A DNA stretch of 64,000 nucleotides from Adenanthera pavonina (GCA_026686845.1 JAIVEN010000012.1:23686501-23750500), one strand, 5' to 3'; positions 10,751 through 22,998 are shown, counted from the first letter of the stretch. The notes: a model not told the origin generated them from the sequence alone. A program made the numbers and translations.

Positions 10751-13170
10751 CTCATATATACTAGTAGCCAACCAGGTTGCTAGTAGCATCAATATGTGTC
10801 ATAATCAACTGTAATAGTGGAGAAGAGAAGAAAACAATATATATGGAAGTGAAATAAAGTTTGTTAGTACATATATGTGGTGATTTCTTCCTAGCTTTAA
10901 GCTCATAGTTTTTCTTTTCTCTTTTTTGGTAACAAGAAATGGAACTGAGGGAAGACGTTCCCAATTCCTTGGCATATTTCAAAATTTCAGCCATTAGAGA
11001 TTCGTCTTTTATCTTAAGTCTATATTAAGGACCCGGACACCTTAGGTCAATAGTATGTCTAAAATTGGGTTATCATTTAATCTAATCTGTCTCTAATAAT
11101 AACTATCTCTTTAAGTGAAAATATTTAGAAAGTTAGAAAAATTGGTAACATTGACAATATAAACAACATTAATAAATTTTTGTATATAATTTTTCACACA
11201 ATTACAGATCAAATTTAAAATTTGAAAGCGAGTTGATCTCAATCTGTTTTTTTCTTTTTTATGTATGGGGAAACAATGATTTCTCACTCAAGCCATATGC
11301 CCCCTCTCAATTTTATAGATTTCATTTCTATCAAAAAATATTTTTATAGATTTTATCTTTATTTTCCTTTTGGGTAACAAATAATTTAGTATTCAAAATT
11401 ACTGATTAATCCAGATTTGAGTTATAAGTGGAGCCACAAGAGGGAGGAAGTTAGTTTTCTTAATATAATTCTTTTTGTCCATAATATTCAAACACATGTT
11501 TATTCCCTCTTAAAATTAAGAATGCAATGTTGGAAAATGTTATAAGTGTTGAATTAGCATTAATTAATATGGAATAATTATAAATTTCATCAATATAGTT
11601 TTGTATTAATTATTAAGTCTAGAATAGATTGGGCTCTTATTTAGTTTTGTGTGTTATACGAGAAGTTAAATCACACATTTACCCGATTTAGTAAATGGCC
11701 CAATTAGCAGTCCTCTATTGATCAATAGAATTTATCACAAGTCTAACTATATTAAAAAGTAAGAAAGAATTTATAATTAATATTTATTATATAATAATTT
11801 GATTTTGTAATTAACGGGTTTAATTGAAGTAATCAGTTATCTTTTAATGCTTGATCTAACTTTTAATCTTGCAATCATTTCTCTAAAACCCTAATATAGA
11901 ACTACTTTCACTGTCATTTTCAACAACCCTATAAAATTAATCAAAGGAGCAAAGTGAGTTGTAGTCCTCGGCCTCTTCATTGTCTTTTATCTATAATGAC
12001 ATCTTTAGACACTACATTATTAGGTCCACATTTATTTTAATGATTCAACTTTATGATAATTTGTAGTTTAATCATACTTTCAACATGCATTAAAAAAAAC
12101 ACATAAAAAGTAAGGGATACATAAAACGAAATCTCATTAGTACTCACCATTTAACTCGACCTGACATATTCAGTATCCACGGTCTCTCTTTGAAATTGGG
12201 TTTGAGTTAGTCAATAAAAATCTTCCTAATCATTAAGGGAAATAGAATCAGCATTAAGCTTATTTATATGGTAACCTTAACAATTTCATAACTAAATTTC
12301 CTAGTTCGAAGAATACTATCCTGTGATAAACCAATACACAAAACGATAGATATAGATGGTCATGTTTCATTTCATTATGTTAAAAAGTAAATTATCATGT
12401 TAATAATAAGTAAATGATCAAGTTAAAAAGAAGTGAATTTTTCTGAACATAACTAGTAAAAAAAATGCGATTGGATATTATTATAGTTCCAGTAGTAAAA
12501 TCTTGTTCAGTTCAAGTTTTTATCTTTTTTTATTTTTTCCAAAATATCCATCATTTAATTTTTAATTTGGAAAATATATTTGAGCTAGTGACGACTAAGC
12601 ATTTTACTAATGAAAAATATTTTAGTTAAAATTTAAAATTAAATTAAGGGGGACAAATCTTTTACATTTTTACAAGATCTATGATTCTACTATTACTTTC
12701 GTTGGTTAAAAAAAATGTTTCTACTAATAACAGTTTTTGAGTGATAAGGGACTTAACTAAGGTAATGTGATTAAGTTTTGTGAAATATTGAGAGAATTAC
12801 TATCATTTAAACCCAATAATAATAAGAAATATCGGATACTTATAGAAAAAAAAAATCTTTAACCTCCTACTCTATCTTAATTCATAAATACTCCAGATTT
12901 TTTTTTGGCCAGAATAAATACTCCAAATATAACGCACCTTTTTCCCCACTTGCTTTGTTACACTCACATTCTCCTCACTTCCACACTGCCAGACGGCACA
13001 CATGCATCTCTCCATATATATATATATATAACTTCCAATTATATATATATATATATATATATATAACTTCCAATTCCAAAACGCATTCCAACTCAACACA
13101 CACTCCCACCATCTTCAGATTTCATTCTCTCTCTCTCTGACCCACAAGTTCTTCACCGTCTCCGTCTTCC
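10751..13170. other. Intergenic region with promoter of the 13.2 kb gene
   Basis: The first ~250 bp are the 3' flank of the upstream gene. The middle is AT-rich sequence in which I recognise no gene and no clear element. From about 12930 a promoter block shared with the 3.3 and 19.3 kb copies appears (TTTTTCCCCACTTG, CCTCACTTCCACAC). A (TA)n tract occupies about 13013-13063, and a CT-rich leader precedes the ATG. Confidence 0.5.
13013..13063. repeat. (TA)n microsatellite in the promoter
   Basis: Two TA runs are separated by a short repeated ACTTCCAATT segment. They lie about 110-160 bp before the start codon, where the TATA box is expected, so the run may supply or displace the TATA element. 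Confidence 0.8.
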
Positions 13171-16100
13171 ATGGCGGAAAACAGAGATTGTGACGCCCTC
13201 CTTCCCGACCATCCTTCCGCCCGCAAGGGAGGTTGGCACGCCGCCATCTTCATCATCTGTAAGTCTCATTTCCAACTAGCTCAGATTTGTTCTTCTGTCT
13301 CAGAGACGACGGTTTTAGTATTCAAATTCACTGGGATTTCCGAACAGGGTTTGATTAAGTTCGATTTATGATCGTGATATTCCTATTCGCACTTCGCAGG
13401 GGTGGAGTTCGCCGAGAGATTCGCATCCACAGGGTTGGGGTCGAACCTTATAATGTACCTGACGAATGTTCTCCACGAGCCCACTACGACGGCGGCCAAA
13501 AACGTCAACACTTGGACCGGCGTTTCGTCTCTGTTTCCTTTGCTCGGTGGCTTCGTTGCTGACTCCTGTCTCGGTCGTTTCAACACCATCGTCGCTTCGT
13601 CTTTCATCTATCTCTTGGTATGTAATTGTTTTACTCTTCTCTGCATTAATTCTTTTTCTTTTCTTCTTCTTCTTCTTCTTCATTATCCTTCAATCCAATC
13701 TTGCAATGCTTGATTTGCCTACCAGTTGTCATTTCCATTTGTGTTATGTTGAGGGTCCCACAAGTTGAAAGGATCCATAAAATATTCCAGTTGCCACCTA
13801 GTTTTGTTTGAGGGCATGCCAATTTTCAAATAATTATCATTTTAAAGTTATTTACATAGATTAAAAAATAAATAATTAAAAAATAATAAAATATCATTAT
13901 TATTTCATCCAATTTTTAATATAAACCACTTTTAACTATTTTATTAAAATAAAAAAATTAGTTATCTCAATAAAATTATCTAAAGAGCTTTGTGTTCCAT
14001 ATTTGCCCATAATAAATATCATGAATTTGAAAAACATACTATATGAAACAATTAATGCTCCATAAAATATATTTTTGAAATAAAGCAATTAATGTCACAC
14101 AAATCCTTGCAAATTTACTTACCTTTTAGACCCTAAAATTCTTCTAGAAAATACTATCTCCAATTCTTAATATAAGACACTATTAATTGAATTACGTAAA
14201 TTAAAAATGTAATTTAAAATTAGTTAACAACCTTAATTTTTTTTAAAATCAATATATTTTTTTTAAAACTACCCTTATTTAATCTTTCTCTGGGATAAAT
14301 TAAATATGAATATTTTATAAAAATTTATAATAAATATCACCTCATATTCTGAAAAAGGGTTTTTTAATTTAGGATTAAGATAAAATATCCTATATTTAGA
14401 ATCAAATGGAATAACTTACGTAAAAAATTAAAAGGAGTATGGTTTAGTAACAAATAGGCGCAAGAGTTGGTCAAAAGAATAATTAATATTTTAATGAGAT
14501 TTTATTGTGATTATTGTTTGAAAATAAAATCAAAACTCCCAGAGTATTTTAAAAGTTTTTTAATGTTTTTTCAAATAAAATGTACTTCCTCCTGTTCATA
14601 TTATAAAAGTTCTTCTAAAATTGTTATTTGATCTAAAATATAAGAGGTTATGTAATTTTTAGTATGAGTTTATCTTTTTTACTCTTATTAATTATTATCT
14701 CGTAAGTTAGAAAAAAGAGAAAAATGATGAATTTTTAAAATAATTTTTATTAATAATTAATAAGGATAAAATTAAGATATTTTACTTTTTTAAAAAAAAT
14801 TTTAAGATATATAACTAATTTTTTAATGAATATAAAATAGTTAAAAATTCCCTATGAGAAAAGAGGGGGTAGGATGTAAGAGATTTATTTCAACTCTTCG
14901 AATTCTATAATTCATGCACCTAAACATAGGGCTGAAAGAAAATTCATGCCCTAGAACGGACAGATCCAACCCATTTAATAAATGGGCTCCACCACTGCAT
15001 CTGTCTCTCTTTAGTTGTAAATACAAATTAATATACAAGTCCTTAGGCAGAAATTAGAAATGGCCCTAATTGGTACCAAGAAAAAAATTGACTGACTGTG
15101 CAGTCAAAGAAGTTTATACCATCTTCCTCTGTTGCCGCATAGAAGTTATATTTCGGCAAAAAAAGATGTAGAAGTTATATTAAAATAAAAACCTACAATT
15201 TTGACATATTGACCCAAGGATATGGTAAATCTAGGCGAACCTTTTTATACTTTATACATTCGTGCATGCAGTTGCAATTAATTGAACAAATTTTGTTTTC
15301 TATCTTTGATGGGAAAAATTTTGATGTTGCATAAATTAAAATTGTAGGGCATGATATTTTTGACGTTGTCGGTCTCAGCACTGAAGAATACGACTTTATT
15401 CTTCGTCTCCCTTTATATATTATCCATCGGCGACGGTGGCCATCAGCCATGTGTACAAACTTTCGCTGCCAATCAGTTTGATGATGACTCGGCGGAAGAA
15501 AAAATTGCCAAGAGCTCATTCTTCAATTGGTGGTATTTGGGGATTGTTGCTGGTTCAACTTTAGCTGCTCTCCTAGTAACATATCTTCAGGTAATTGACC
15601 ATACTATATGTGTTTCTCTATCCATTAATGGCACAAAATTACTATATCCGTCATACAACGAACGTTATTTCATATATATATTGATATAATTATCTAGAAT
15701 TCGATATTATTGCGTTAGATATTACCGAATCCAAATGTGATAGCTTTCTCAATGTGAATTTCTTCATTCTTAAAACTTGAATTTGGGACTTTACTAATGA
15801 GATATTGAATTTCTTACTACTTAATCCAACCACATTGATTGTATTGAAAATATGAGGTATTAAATTTATTGCTATTTAATCCAGCCATGTTGGTTGTATT
15901 GAAAATATGGATATTAAATTCCTTGGCATTTAACCCAGTCATGTTAATTGTGTGTGTATATTTTAAAAATAAATTAGAGAAATTTATAATTTAATAAAAA
16001 TTCAAGAGTGGCATTTTCCTAGTATGTATTCATAATATTTCTTCTGTTTTATTCATTTTTGGTGAAACATAAGAACCCGTCTGTTATATGCAAAAAACCA

Positions 16101-17349
16101 GGACAATGTTGGATGGGCTACGGGCTCGGGAGTCCTAGCTGCTGTGGTGGCCTTAGCATTGGCAATGTTCTTGTTGGGAATAAAAAGGTATAGGCCAGAG
16201 GGCCCAACTGGCAGCCCATTCACAAGGATGGCCCAAGTTTTCGTGGCTTCAATTCGAAAATGGCGGGTGAAGCCCACTCATGATCCTCACAATTATTGGT
16301 ATGGTGACGAAGAGGATGAAGATCAGTCTCATCTCCAAAGTCAACCCAATTCTCATTCTTTAGCCCACACCAACGAATTCAGGTGCTTTTTATTTCTTAC
16401 AAACGCTTGAACTTAGTCATAAAACAATAAAAATGATATCTAATTGCAATTATTTGTGTTCTTTTGTGTTGCGTGACACACCATTCTTTTACCAATTGCT
16501 ATGATAAACAAAGAAAAATATTGTTGTAGATTTTTGGATAAGGCAATGATCATTGATGATGCGGATACCTCAAGCAAAACCAGAAACCCATGGAGACTAT
16601 GTTCAGTGACTCAAGTTGAAGAAGTCAAGCTAGTTCTTCGCCTTATCCCTATATGGTTCAGTTGTTTAATGTTCAGTGTGGTCCTATCTCAGCAAAGTAC
16701 ATTCATGACCAAGCAAGGCAGCACAATGACTCGCTCAATCGGACCACACTTCCTAATCCCACCTGCATCACTTAACGGCCTTGTTGGAGTTATAATCTTC
16801 GTCGTAGTCCCCATCTACGATCGAGTTTTCGTACCCTTCGCTAGAAAATTCACAGGACATCCTTCTGGTATCACAGTGCTGCAACGTATTGGAGTTGGCT
16901 TGTTCATCTCTATGCTCAACATGGTAGTCGCAGCCTTAGTAGAAGCTAAAAGGGTAGGTGTTGCAACAGAGAATCATCTCCTCGACGATCCGAAAGCTGT
17001 ATTACCAATGAGCATATGGTGGATGCTCCCTCAATATGTCATCTATGGTGTTTCTGATGCGATCACTGTCGTAGGGTTTCAAGAGTTGTTTTATAGTCAA
17101 GTGCCAGAGACCATGAGAAGTTTGGGAGCTGCTTCATATATGAGCTTGTTAGGAGTTGGAAGCTTTGCAGGTAATGTTGTTATAGATGTTGTGCAAGAAA
17201 TTAGCTCAAGAGCTGGTGAGAAATGGCTAGGGGACAATTTGAATAGGGCACACCTTGACTCTTGTTATTTGGTTTTGGCTGGGCTAAGTGCTTTGAGTTT
17301 GTGTATTTATATTTGGTTCGCTAAAAAGTTCGCGTACAAAAAAAATTAA
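13171..17349 (+). CDS. NPF5-type transporter (549 aa), TM4 lysine replaced by Gln
   Basis: Exons are 13171-13258, 13400-13617, 15348-15590, 16102-16382 and 16530-17349; all introns are GT-AG with the array's usual phases. The start is ATG of MAENRDC. ExxER is intact at residues 32-36. Two departures stand out. The codon across the first splice junction reads TGG (Trp30) where every sister has TGT (Cys). The TM4 motif reads DGGHQPC, with CAG at 15444-15446 (Gln135) where sisters have Lys. The neighbouring AADQFD is AANQFD. That lysine is conserved in proton-coupled POT/NPF transporters and works with ExxER, so coupling may be altered although the frame is fully open. It ends ...KKFAYKKN, a shorter tail than its sisters. 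The promoter belongs to the 3.3/19.3 kb type. Confidence 0.87.
14154..14411. mobile_element. Stowaway-like MITE (intron 2 of the 13.2 kb gene)
   Basis: The left end is CTATCTCCAATTCTTAATAT and the inverted right end is TTCCATTTGATTCTAAATAT, with TA on both sides (14152-14153 and 14412-14413). The interior resembles family A in reverse orientation. Confidence 0.65.
14585..14869. mobile_element. Stowaway-like MITE (family B, intron 2 of the 13.2 kb gene)
   Basis: The left end is CTTCCTCCTGTTCATATTAT and the inverted right end is CCCCCTCTTTTCTCATAGGG. TA flanks are at 14583-14584 and 14870-14871. Its interior matches the element at 6726-7003. Confidence 0.65.
15802..15955. repeat. Minisatellite of about 58 bp, ~2.7 copies (intron 3)
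   Basis: The segment TTAATCC-A/G-CCA..TTG.TTGTATTGAAAATAT.G recurs at about 15819, 15877 and 15937, each copy preceded by a GATATTRAATT-type segment. Copies are diverged, so the duplication is not recent. Confidence 0.6.
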
Positions 17350-18418
17350 TGTGATTGATACTAGTAATTATATATCAAGGTTCGAGCGTCAATATGGACG
17401 TGAAAGAAAGTTTCTTGGTATTTACTATGATTGCTTACTAGCTTTCAGCTCATGATTTCTAGTGATAAATAATTGAATTAATGAAAAGTTCATTGGTGAA
17501 TTTTGTTCGTATTTCTTGGTGAATAGTTTGTCTTTGATTGAATTGCATTGCCATGTAATTTGTATATAAAAACTATACCTTTTTTCGCAAACTCTTTTAG
17601 ATGAAGAATATTTGGCATTTTCATTTCTTATTGTTTTGACAAAATTTCTATTTATCATCCAGCCAGAATTAGAGCATATATAGAAGATCATCTCTAATGC
17701 TCCTCCTCTCATTTTTCTAGAAAATTTGGAAAAGAAATATCAGCTTTATTCTTTCTTAAAATTGATGGAGTCAAAATCTATCCAAAAAAAAAATGACAGC
17801 ATCAACAAGAGATAAAGAGTAAGTAAAACTAAGGGTGCATAAAAATCAGGTAAGATTGGGTTGATAGTCAACCCGATATTCGGTCTTTGTGGGGACACAT
17901 GAGACTGGGCGGCCTACCTAGCACACGAGATGAGAGTTAGCTCGATCTTAAAAAGTATTAAAAAAAAAAATTAATTTTATGTATTAAAAATATATAATTA
18001 TATTCATCTAAAATATATTTTCTTAAAAAGTAATATTATAATCAAAAGTAACAATTGTTAAAATTAAAAATACTCAATAATCATACATTATTTTTACACA
18101 ATATTAATAAATCAATTTAAAATTTTAAATAAAATTAAAATATTAAATTCTTAAAAACATTCACAATAATATAGTCAATTTATTACATATTATGTATCAA
18201 GAAAAAGATTATATAAAATTAATATTCATAAAATTTTTAAAAAATATATAAAATTATAAATATACTACGACCAGGTGACACCAAGTTTAATCTCAACCCA
18301 ATGCCCAACCCAATTCGATCTATTAGACCAACCCAGTATGTTAAGTAGGATTGAACCTACTAAGCTACCAGGTTAATTGAGCAACTCTAAGTAAAACTTA
18401 CAACTTAAAAATGACTTA

Positions 18419-18701
18419 TTCCCTTCGCTTCTAAATATAAAACAGTTTTAGAAGTAATATTTGATCCAAAATATAGGACATTTTGTGGGATTGTCTAGTA
18501 CATTAATTTTTTTTTCTATTCATGTTCCTAGTGTATAATTAGTATGTGAGAAATAAATGTTATGAGAAGCATAAAATATAATATAATTAATAAAAATAAA
18601 TGGTGAAAAATATTTAAATTTTTTAATAAATTTAATTATCTAACTTATTTTCTTAGATGCGTGAAATAGTTAAAAATATTTATATTTAAAATATGAGGGA
18701 G
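18419..18701. mobile_element. Stowaway-like MITE
   Basis: The left end is TTCCCTTCGCTTCTAAATAT and the inverted right end is CTCCCTCATATTTTAAATAT, with TA on both sides (18417-18418 and 18702-18703). It is about 283 bp and non-coding. Confidence 0.65.
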
Positions 18702-18728
18702 TACTTTTTAACTAGTTCTCACATATAC

Positions 18729-18780
18729 AAAATACACACGTGTCTCTCTTTAACAAAATACACACGTGTCTCTCTTTAAC
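18729..18780 (+). promoter_or_regulatory. Perfect 26-bp tandem repeat, each unit with a G-box (CACGTG)
   Basis: Two identical 26-bp units (18729-18754 and 18755-18780) each contain ACACACGTGTC, a palindromic G-box core bound by plant bZIP and bHLH factors. They lie about 550-600 bp before the start codon at 19328. The repeat is exact, hence recent. Any regulatory role is inference, and the downstream gene is broken. Confidence 0.6.
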
Positions 18781-19976
18781 ATAATAAATGGTGTTTACGG
18801 CCGGGGTTGTCAAAATTTAAAATTAAGTTAAGGCATACAATAAGTTTTTTTTATTATTTTAGAAAAAATTTATGTATAAATGATATGACACTCCAAAATA
18901 TCTAATAAGTAGCTGTTATTTTTTATAAATAAACCATATATTATATATTGGTTTTTTTGTCCATTCAACGTGATTCTGCTCAAAAATTTGTTTTAACTCA
19001 ATTGCTGCCATTGTTCCACCAATACATTGGGAGTTTAAATGCACGAAGTTTCCTACTTGTATAACTTTCTTTTCGTTTTTCTACCCAAAGTCGGTTGTGT
19101 GTGTATGTATATATATATATATTCTCTACTCTGTTAATTATAAATACTCCAAATATAATATACAGTCTCTGATCACTAACTTTCTTGCCGTCACGCCCCC
19201 TCACTTCCACCTAGTCACGCATCTCTGCAACCTCCAAAAAAGCATTCATTCCAACTCAACACACACTCACCTCCTTCACATTTCATCCTCTCTCTCTCTC
19301 TCAACTCCTACACCGTCTCCGCCTTCGATGGCGGAAAACAGCAATTGTGACGCCCTCTTCCTCAACCATCATTCCTCACGCAAGGGTGGCTGGCACGCCG
19401 CCATCTTCATCATCTGTAAGTCTCCTTAACTCAGATCTTTCTTTACAGTATCAGAATCGAAATTCATTGCTATTTCCAGACATGATTAGATTGAATTCGC
19501 TTTGTGGCTGTGATATCAATTATTCCCTTCGCTTTTTTACTTGGCAGGTGTGAAGTTCGCAGAGAGATTCGCGTTCCATGGGTTGTCGGCAAACCTGATA
19601 ACGTACCTGACAAATGTTCTCCACCAGCCCGTTACGACGGCGGCCTTAAACGTCAACACTTGTGCCGGCGTCTCGTCTCTGTTTCCTTTGCTCGGTGGCT
19701 TCGTCGCCGACTCGTATCTCAGCCGTTTCAATACTATCGTCGCGTCGTGCTTCATCTACCTCTCGGTATGTAGTTTTTCTGTTCTTATCTGCATAAACTC
19801 TCTTCTTCTTCTTCTTATTGGCTGTGCACTTGTATGGATAGATTGCACCCTTGGATTGTCCTTAGAATGCACTTGCTTTGCCAACATGTCATCCATTTGC
19901 ATTGGGGTGTGATACTGTGAGTCCACAAGTTGGAAAATAATGACAGTGAACGGGAAAAATTAATAATGGCAGTGGA

Positions 19977-20665
19977 TGCCACCCTACGTTTTCATAATTT
20001 ACAAAACATTAAAATTTCCAAGAGACATAAAGTTCCAGCATGTACATAAAAATTTTTTAATTGGAAAATTTTTCACTGAAACTTCGAAATTTTCAAGAGG
20101 AAGATAAAAATTTGTTATTAAATAATTCACAATGCAAATATGAAAATTTTTAAGAGACTTGAAAATTTTTAATAAAGATCTGAAGAGTTTATTAGGACCG
20201 AGAAATTTTTTGCCAATTAGAAATTTTCTTGTATGAGTTGTAAATTATATAACAACAAATTTTCATCTCATTCTTAGAAATTCTCAAATCTTGGTTGGAA
20301 ATTTTTCAAGTAAGAAATTATCATGCATCTTTTGGAATATTTCATGTGTCTCTTAGAAATTTTGAAGTCTCAATAGTAAATTATGGAAAACAAATTTTCA
20401 TATCATTCTTAAAAATTTTCAATTCTGTGTTAAAAACTTTTCAACTAAGAAATTTCTCTGTCCCTCTTGAAAATTTTCATGATCATCTTCAAAATTTTCA
20501 TGTTTGGGTTTGTAAATCATGAAACATAAAATTTTCATGTTTCTAATGAAATTTTTTGTCTGGTTTGAAAATTTTTCAACTAAGAAATTTTAATATCCAT
20601 CTTGGAAAATGTTCATATTTCTCTTAGAAAATTTCACATCTGAATTGTAAATCATGAAAAGGTGG
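19977..20665. repeat. Inverted repeat plus ~135-bp tandem repeats in intron 2
   Basis: Three diverged units of about 135 bp run from about 20225 to 20665; the segment TTTTTCAASTAAGAAATT recurs at about 20302, 20438 and 20572. The sequence from about 19978 to 20220 resembles the same material in reverse complement: CCACC...TTTTCATAATTTACAA at the left faces TTGTAAATCATGAAAAGGTGG at the right. This is a foldback-like element. The sequence is dominated by GAAAATTTTC palindromes. Confidence 0.6.
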
Positions 20666-22492
20666 AATAGTCCTTCAATATCATTATTCTATGTCTGTAA
20701 AAAAAATTTTATGCCTTATATTCATATGTAATTTTTCCTTGGAAAATTCGTACAATTTAAAAATTCACAAGTTATGAATTGCCTAAGTAACTTTTGAAAA
20801 AAAAAAAAAAGTCTAAGTAACTAATTTTGATAGATCATAGACGGGTCCAATTTTACATATGGCCCCACCGTTATGTCTGTATCTCACTAATTACAAATAA
20901 ATTATAGTTTTTTTTTGTGCCAACAGTAAAAATGTTATAAATAAATTATCGTTGGAGATCCTAAATTGTACGAGATTTACTAGATTCATTCACTGTTTAT
21001 TAAATATTACACTACAACCAGATGAAATGGTTTGGCCCTGTTTTTTTTTCATCATCATAGATTTGTTCAATATATAGGTAAATTAATAAATCAATATAAT
21101 TGGGATTTTTGTCAACCAAGTGTAATTGGAGATAGATACATGGCCCATTCTTTTGTCTATTTAATTTTCTTTTTTTATGAACAAATCTTCAAAAGCTATA
21201 TTGAATTTCGATTGATTCATAATTGGATCCATTGAGTATTTCTTCCAACAGTAATTTTCTCTGTATGCAAAATTTGAACTTCATTACAAACATTGAATCT
21301 CGCATTATTCCGATTTCTGAGATCATACCACTGGAGATGATCTTAGTTAGTGACTTAGACTCAAAAAAAAAAAAAACAAAACAAAAAGAGGGAGGGAGAT
21401 CGATGAACTTAATTAATACGAGCAATTCAATGTTAGTAAAATATTGCAATACAATAGCGAATGGTTTTGGTTTGATTTTTTTTCTCCACCAGAAATTCCC
21501 TCTGCCCCTACCGTTGGTGTTCTTAATATATGGTATATTACTAAAAGGTTGGCAAAATATATATATATATATATGTATGTATGTATGTATGTATTACTAA
21601 ATTGGTAAACTGAGCAGCAAAAGAACTTTAAACCATTAATTTTCTTATAGTACAGAAGTTAAAATAAAAACGCTAATTTTGACAGGCCACCACCAGACGC
21701 GGACACAGTCAAGAAGGTTACGAGGGGGCCATTTTTTAAAAAGATTGATTTAATTTAATTTTTATTTTTAATATTTATTAACAATAAATTTTTAAATGAA
21801 CATGTTCTGCACTATTATGATAATAAATATTACCAAAAATTTTGCCACACTGGTGACAACATTTTTCATAATAAATATTATCAAAATTTTCATTACAAAA
21901 TAATAAAACATTCCAAATACTTGTATGGTTTTGATATTTTGCATTAGATGTTAGCAAGTTATTTCGCATACAAATATTATTTATGTTTGGCCAATCTCAT
22001 CAACTAGCATTAGCTCAAATTAGTTAATAAAACCAAACTTAGATAAATTTAATTATTTTGAAAGCTTTTCAATACAGAGTAAGATGGAATTGAGTGAGAC
22101 AACATTGAAGGAGGAGAAGAATGAAGCAAAAGGCAAAATTTAAAATTAAAAAGACACAATACTAAAGAACTGTAGAAGAAAATGTGTGAGTCTGTGACTG
22201 TATGAGAGAGAAATGTTAAGGGAGGCCCAAATAGATAGATTTTGCTTTTAGGAGGGATTGATAATAATGAAAAGTTCAAAAAATAAAAAAACAAATCTAG
22301 AGGGGAGGAGGGGATAGGGTCCCTCCCGCATATAACCTGGTGGAGATATAACTCAGGTAAACCTATAATAAATTCACAGAGCTATGACAGATTATTCCAG
22401 CCATTAATTTGTGCTTAAACCCAAGTGGTTAATTTTACGAATGAGTCCTCATGTATGCTTGTGATTGTTAACTAATTTTATCGTTTTGATTT

Positions 22493-22823
22493 ATGCCCTT
22501 GAAGGCTATCACAGTGGCATGGAAAGCTGCATGCGCATCAGCTACTGCAAGCAGAATTATTGTCCATAAAGCAAATTACAAGATGGGTGTTGTGGAATTG
22601 AAAGGACCTTGTAAGGCTCCGTCAATTGAGTTACATGTTGATGGTGTAATTCAAGCACCATCTGACATTGCTCAAATGAAAGGAGCTTCTGAGTGGGTTA
22701 GAGTTGCAGATGTGAATGCCTTCACATTATCTGGTGTAGGAACTTTTGATGGACAAGGTCCAACTGCATGGCTGGAAACAAAATGATTGTGCACGTAACA
22801 TGAATTGCAAAATGCCTACCATG
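22493..22823 (+). pseudogene. Polygalacturonase exon fragment (GH28), frameshifted
   Basis: The translation matches the N-terminal part of plant exo-polygalacturonases, secreted enzymes that hydrolyse pectin. It reads ITVAWKAACASATASRIIV, then YKMGVVELKGPCKAP, FTLSGVGTFDGQG and, in a second frame, NDCARNMNCKMPTM. The frame change is explained by a 4-bp insertion near 22769-22776 (GCATGG then CTGG before AAACAAAAT), which creates TGA at 22784-22786. A GTAAAT donor follows at 22824. There are no catalytic NTD/DD exons and no signal peptide nearby. It is a lone exon stranded inside the broken transporter locus, probably carried in by a rearrangement or a DNA transposon. Confidence 0.8.
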
Positions 22824-22931
22824 GTAAATAATAAATGCCTATGTGTGTCCTTTATTGAAGTGAATTTCACTAAGTACATGCACTAACATAATGGTTCCTT
22901 GTGAAATGAGCAGAACTTTATAATTTATAAT

Positions 22932-22998
22932 AATTATATTTATAAATTATAATTATTACAATTATATGTTGTAATAATTATAATTTATAAATATAATT
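22932..22998. repeat. Perfect 30-bp inverted repeat with a 7-nt loop
   Basis: Positions 22932-22961 are the exact reverse complement of 22969-22998; the loop 22962-22968 is TTATATG. The arms contain only one G/C pair. The sequence could form a cruciform or RNA hairpin, but it is almost pure A/T and is more likely a slippage or foldback product than a microRNA gene. Confidence 0.8.

Larger units (their letters stand above)
17350..19327. other. Intergenic region upstream of the broken 19.3 kb copy
   Basis: It holds the 3' flank of the 13.2 kb gene (a TTTCAGCTCATGATTT block near 17443 recurs after the pseudogene at 29461), a low-copy element at about 17831-18395 bounded by ACCC/GGGT-rich ends, a Stowaway-like MITE, a 26-bp perfect tandem repeat with G-boxes, and a promoter like those at 3.3 and 13.2 kb. 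Confidence 0.5.

Noticed and set aside
22932..22998. Perfect hairpin as a microRNA precursor
   Set aside because: Arms are nearly pure A/T with no plausible mature sequence, and the loop is only 7 nt.
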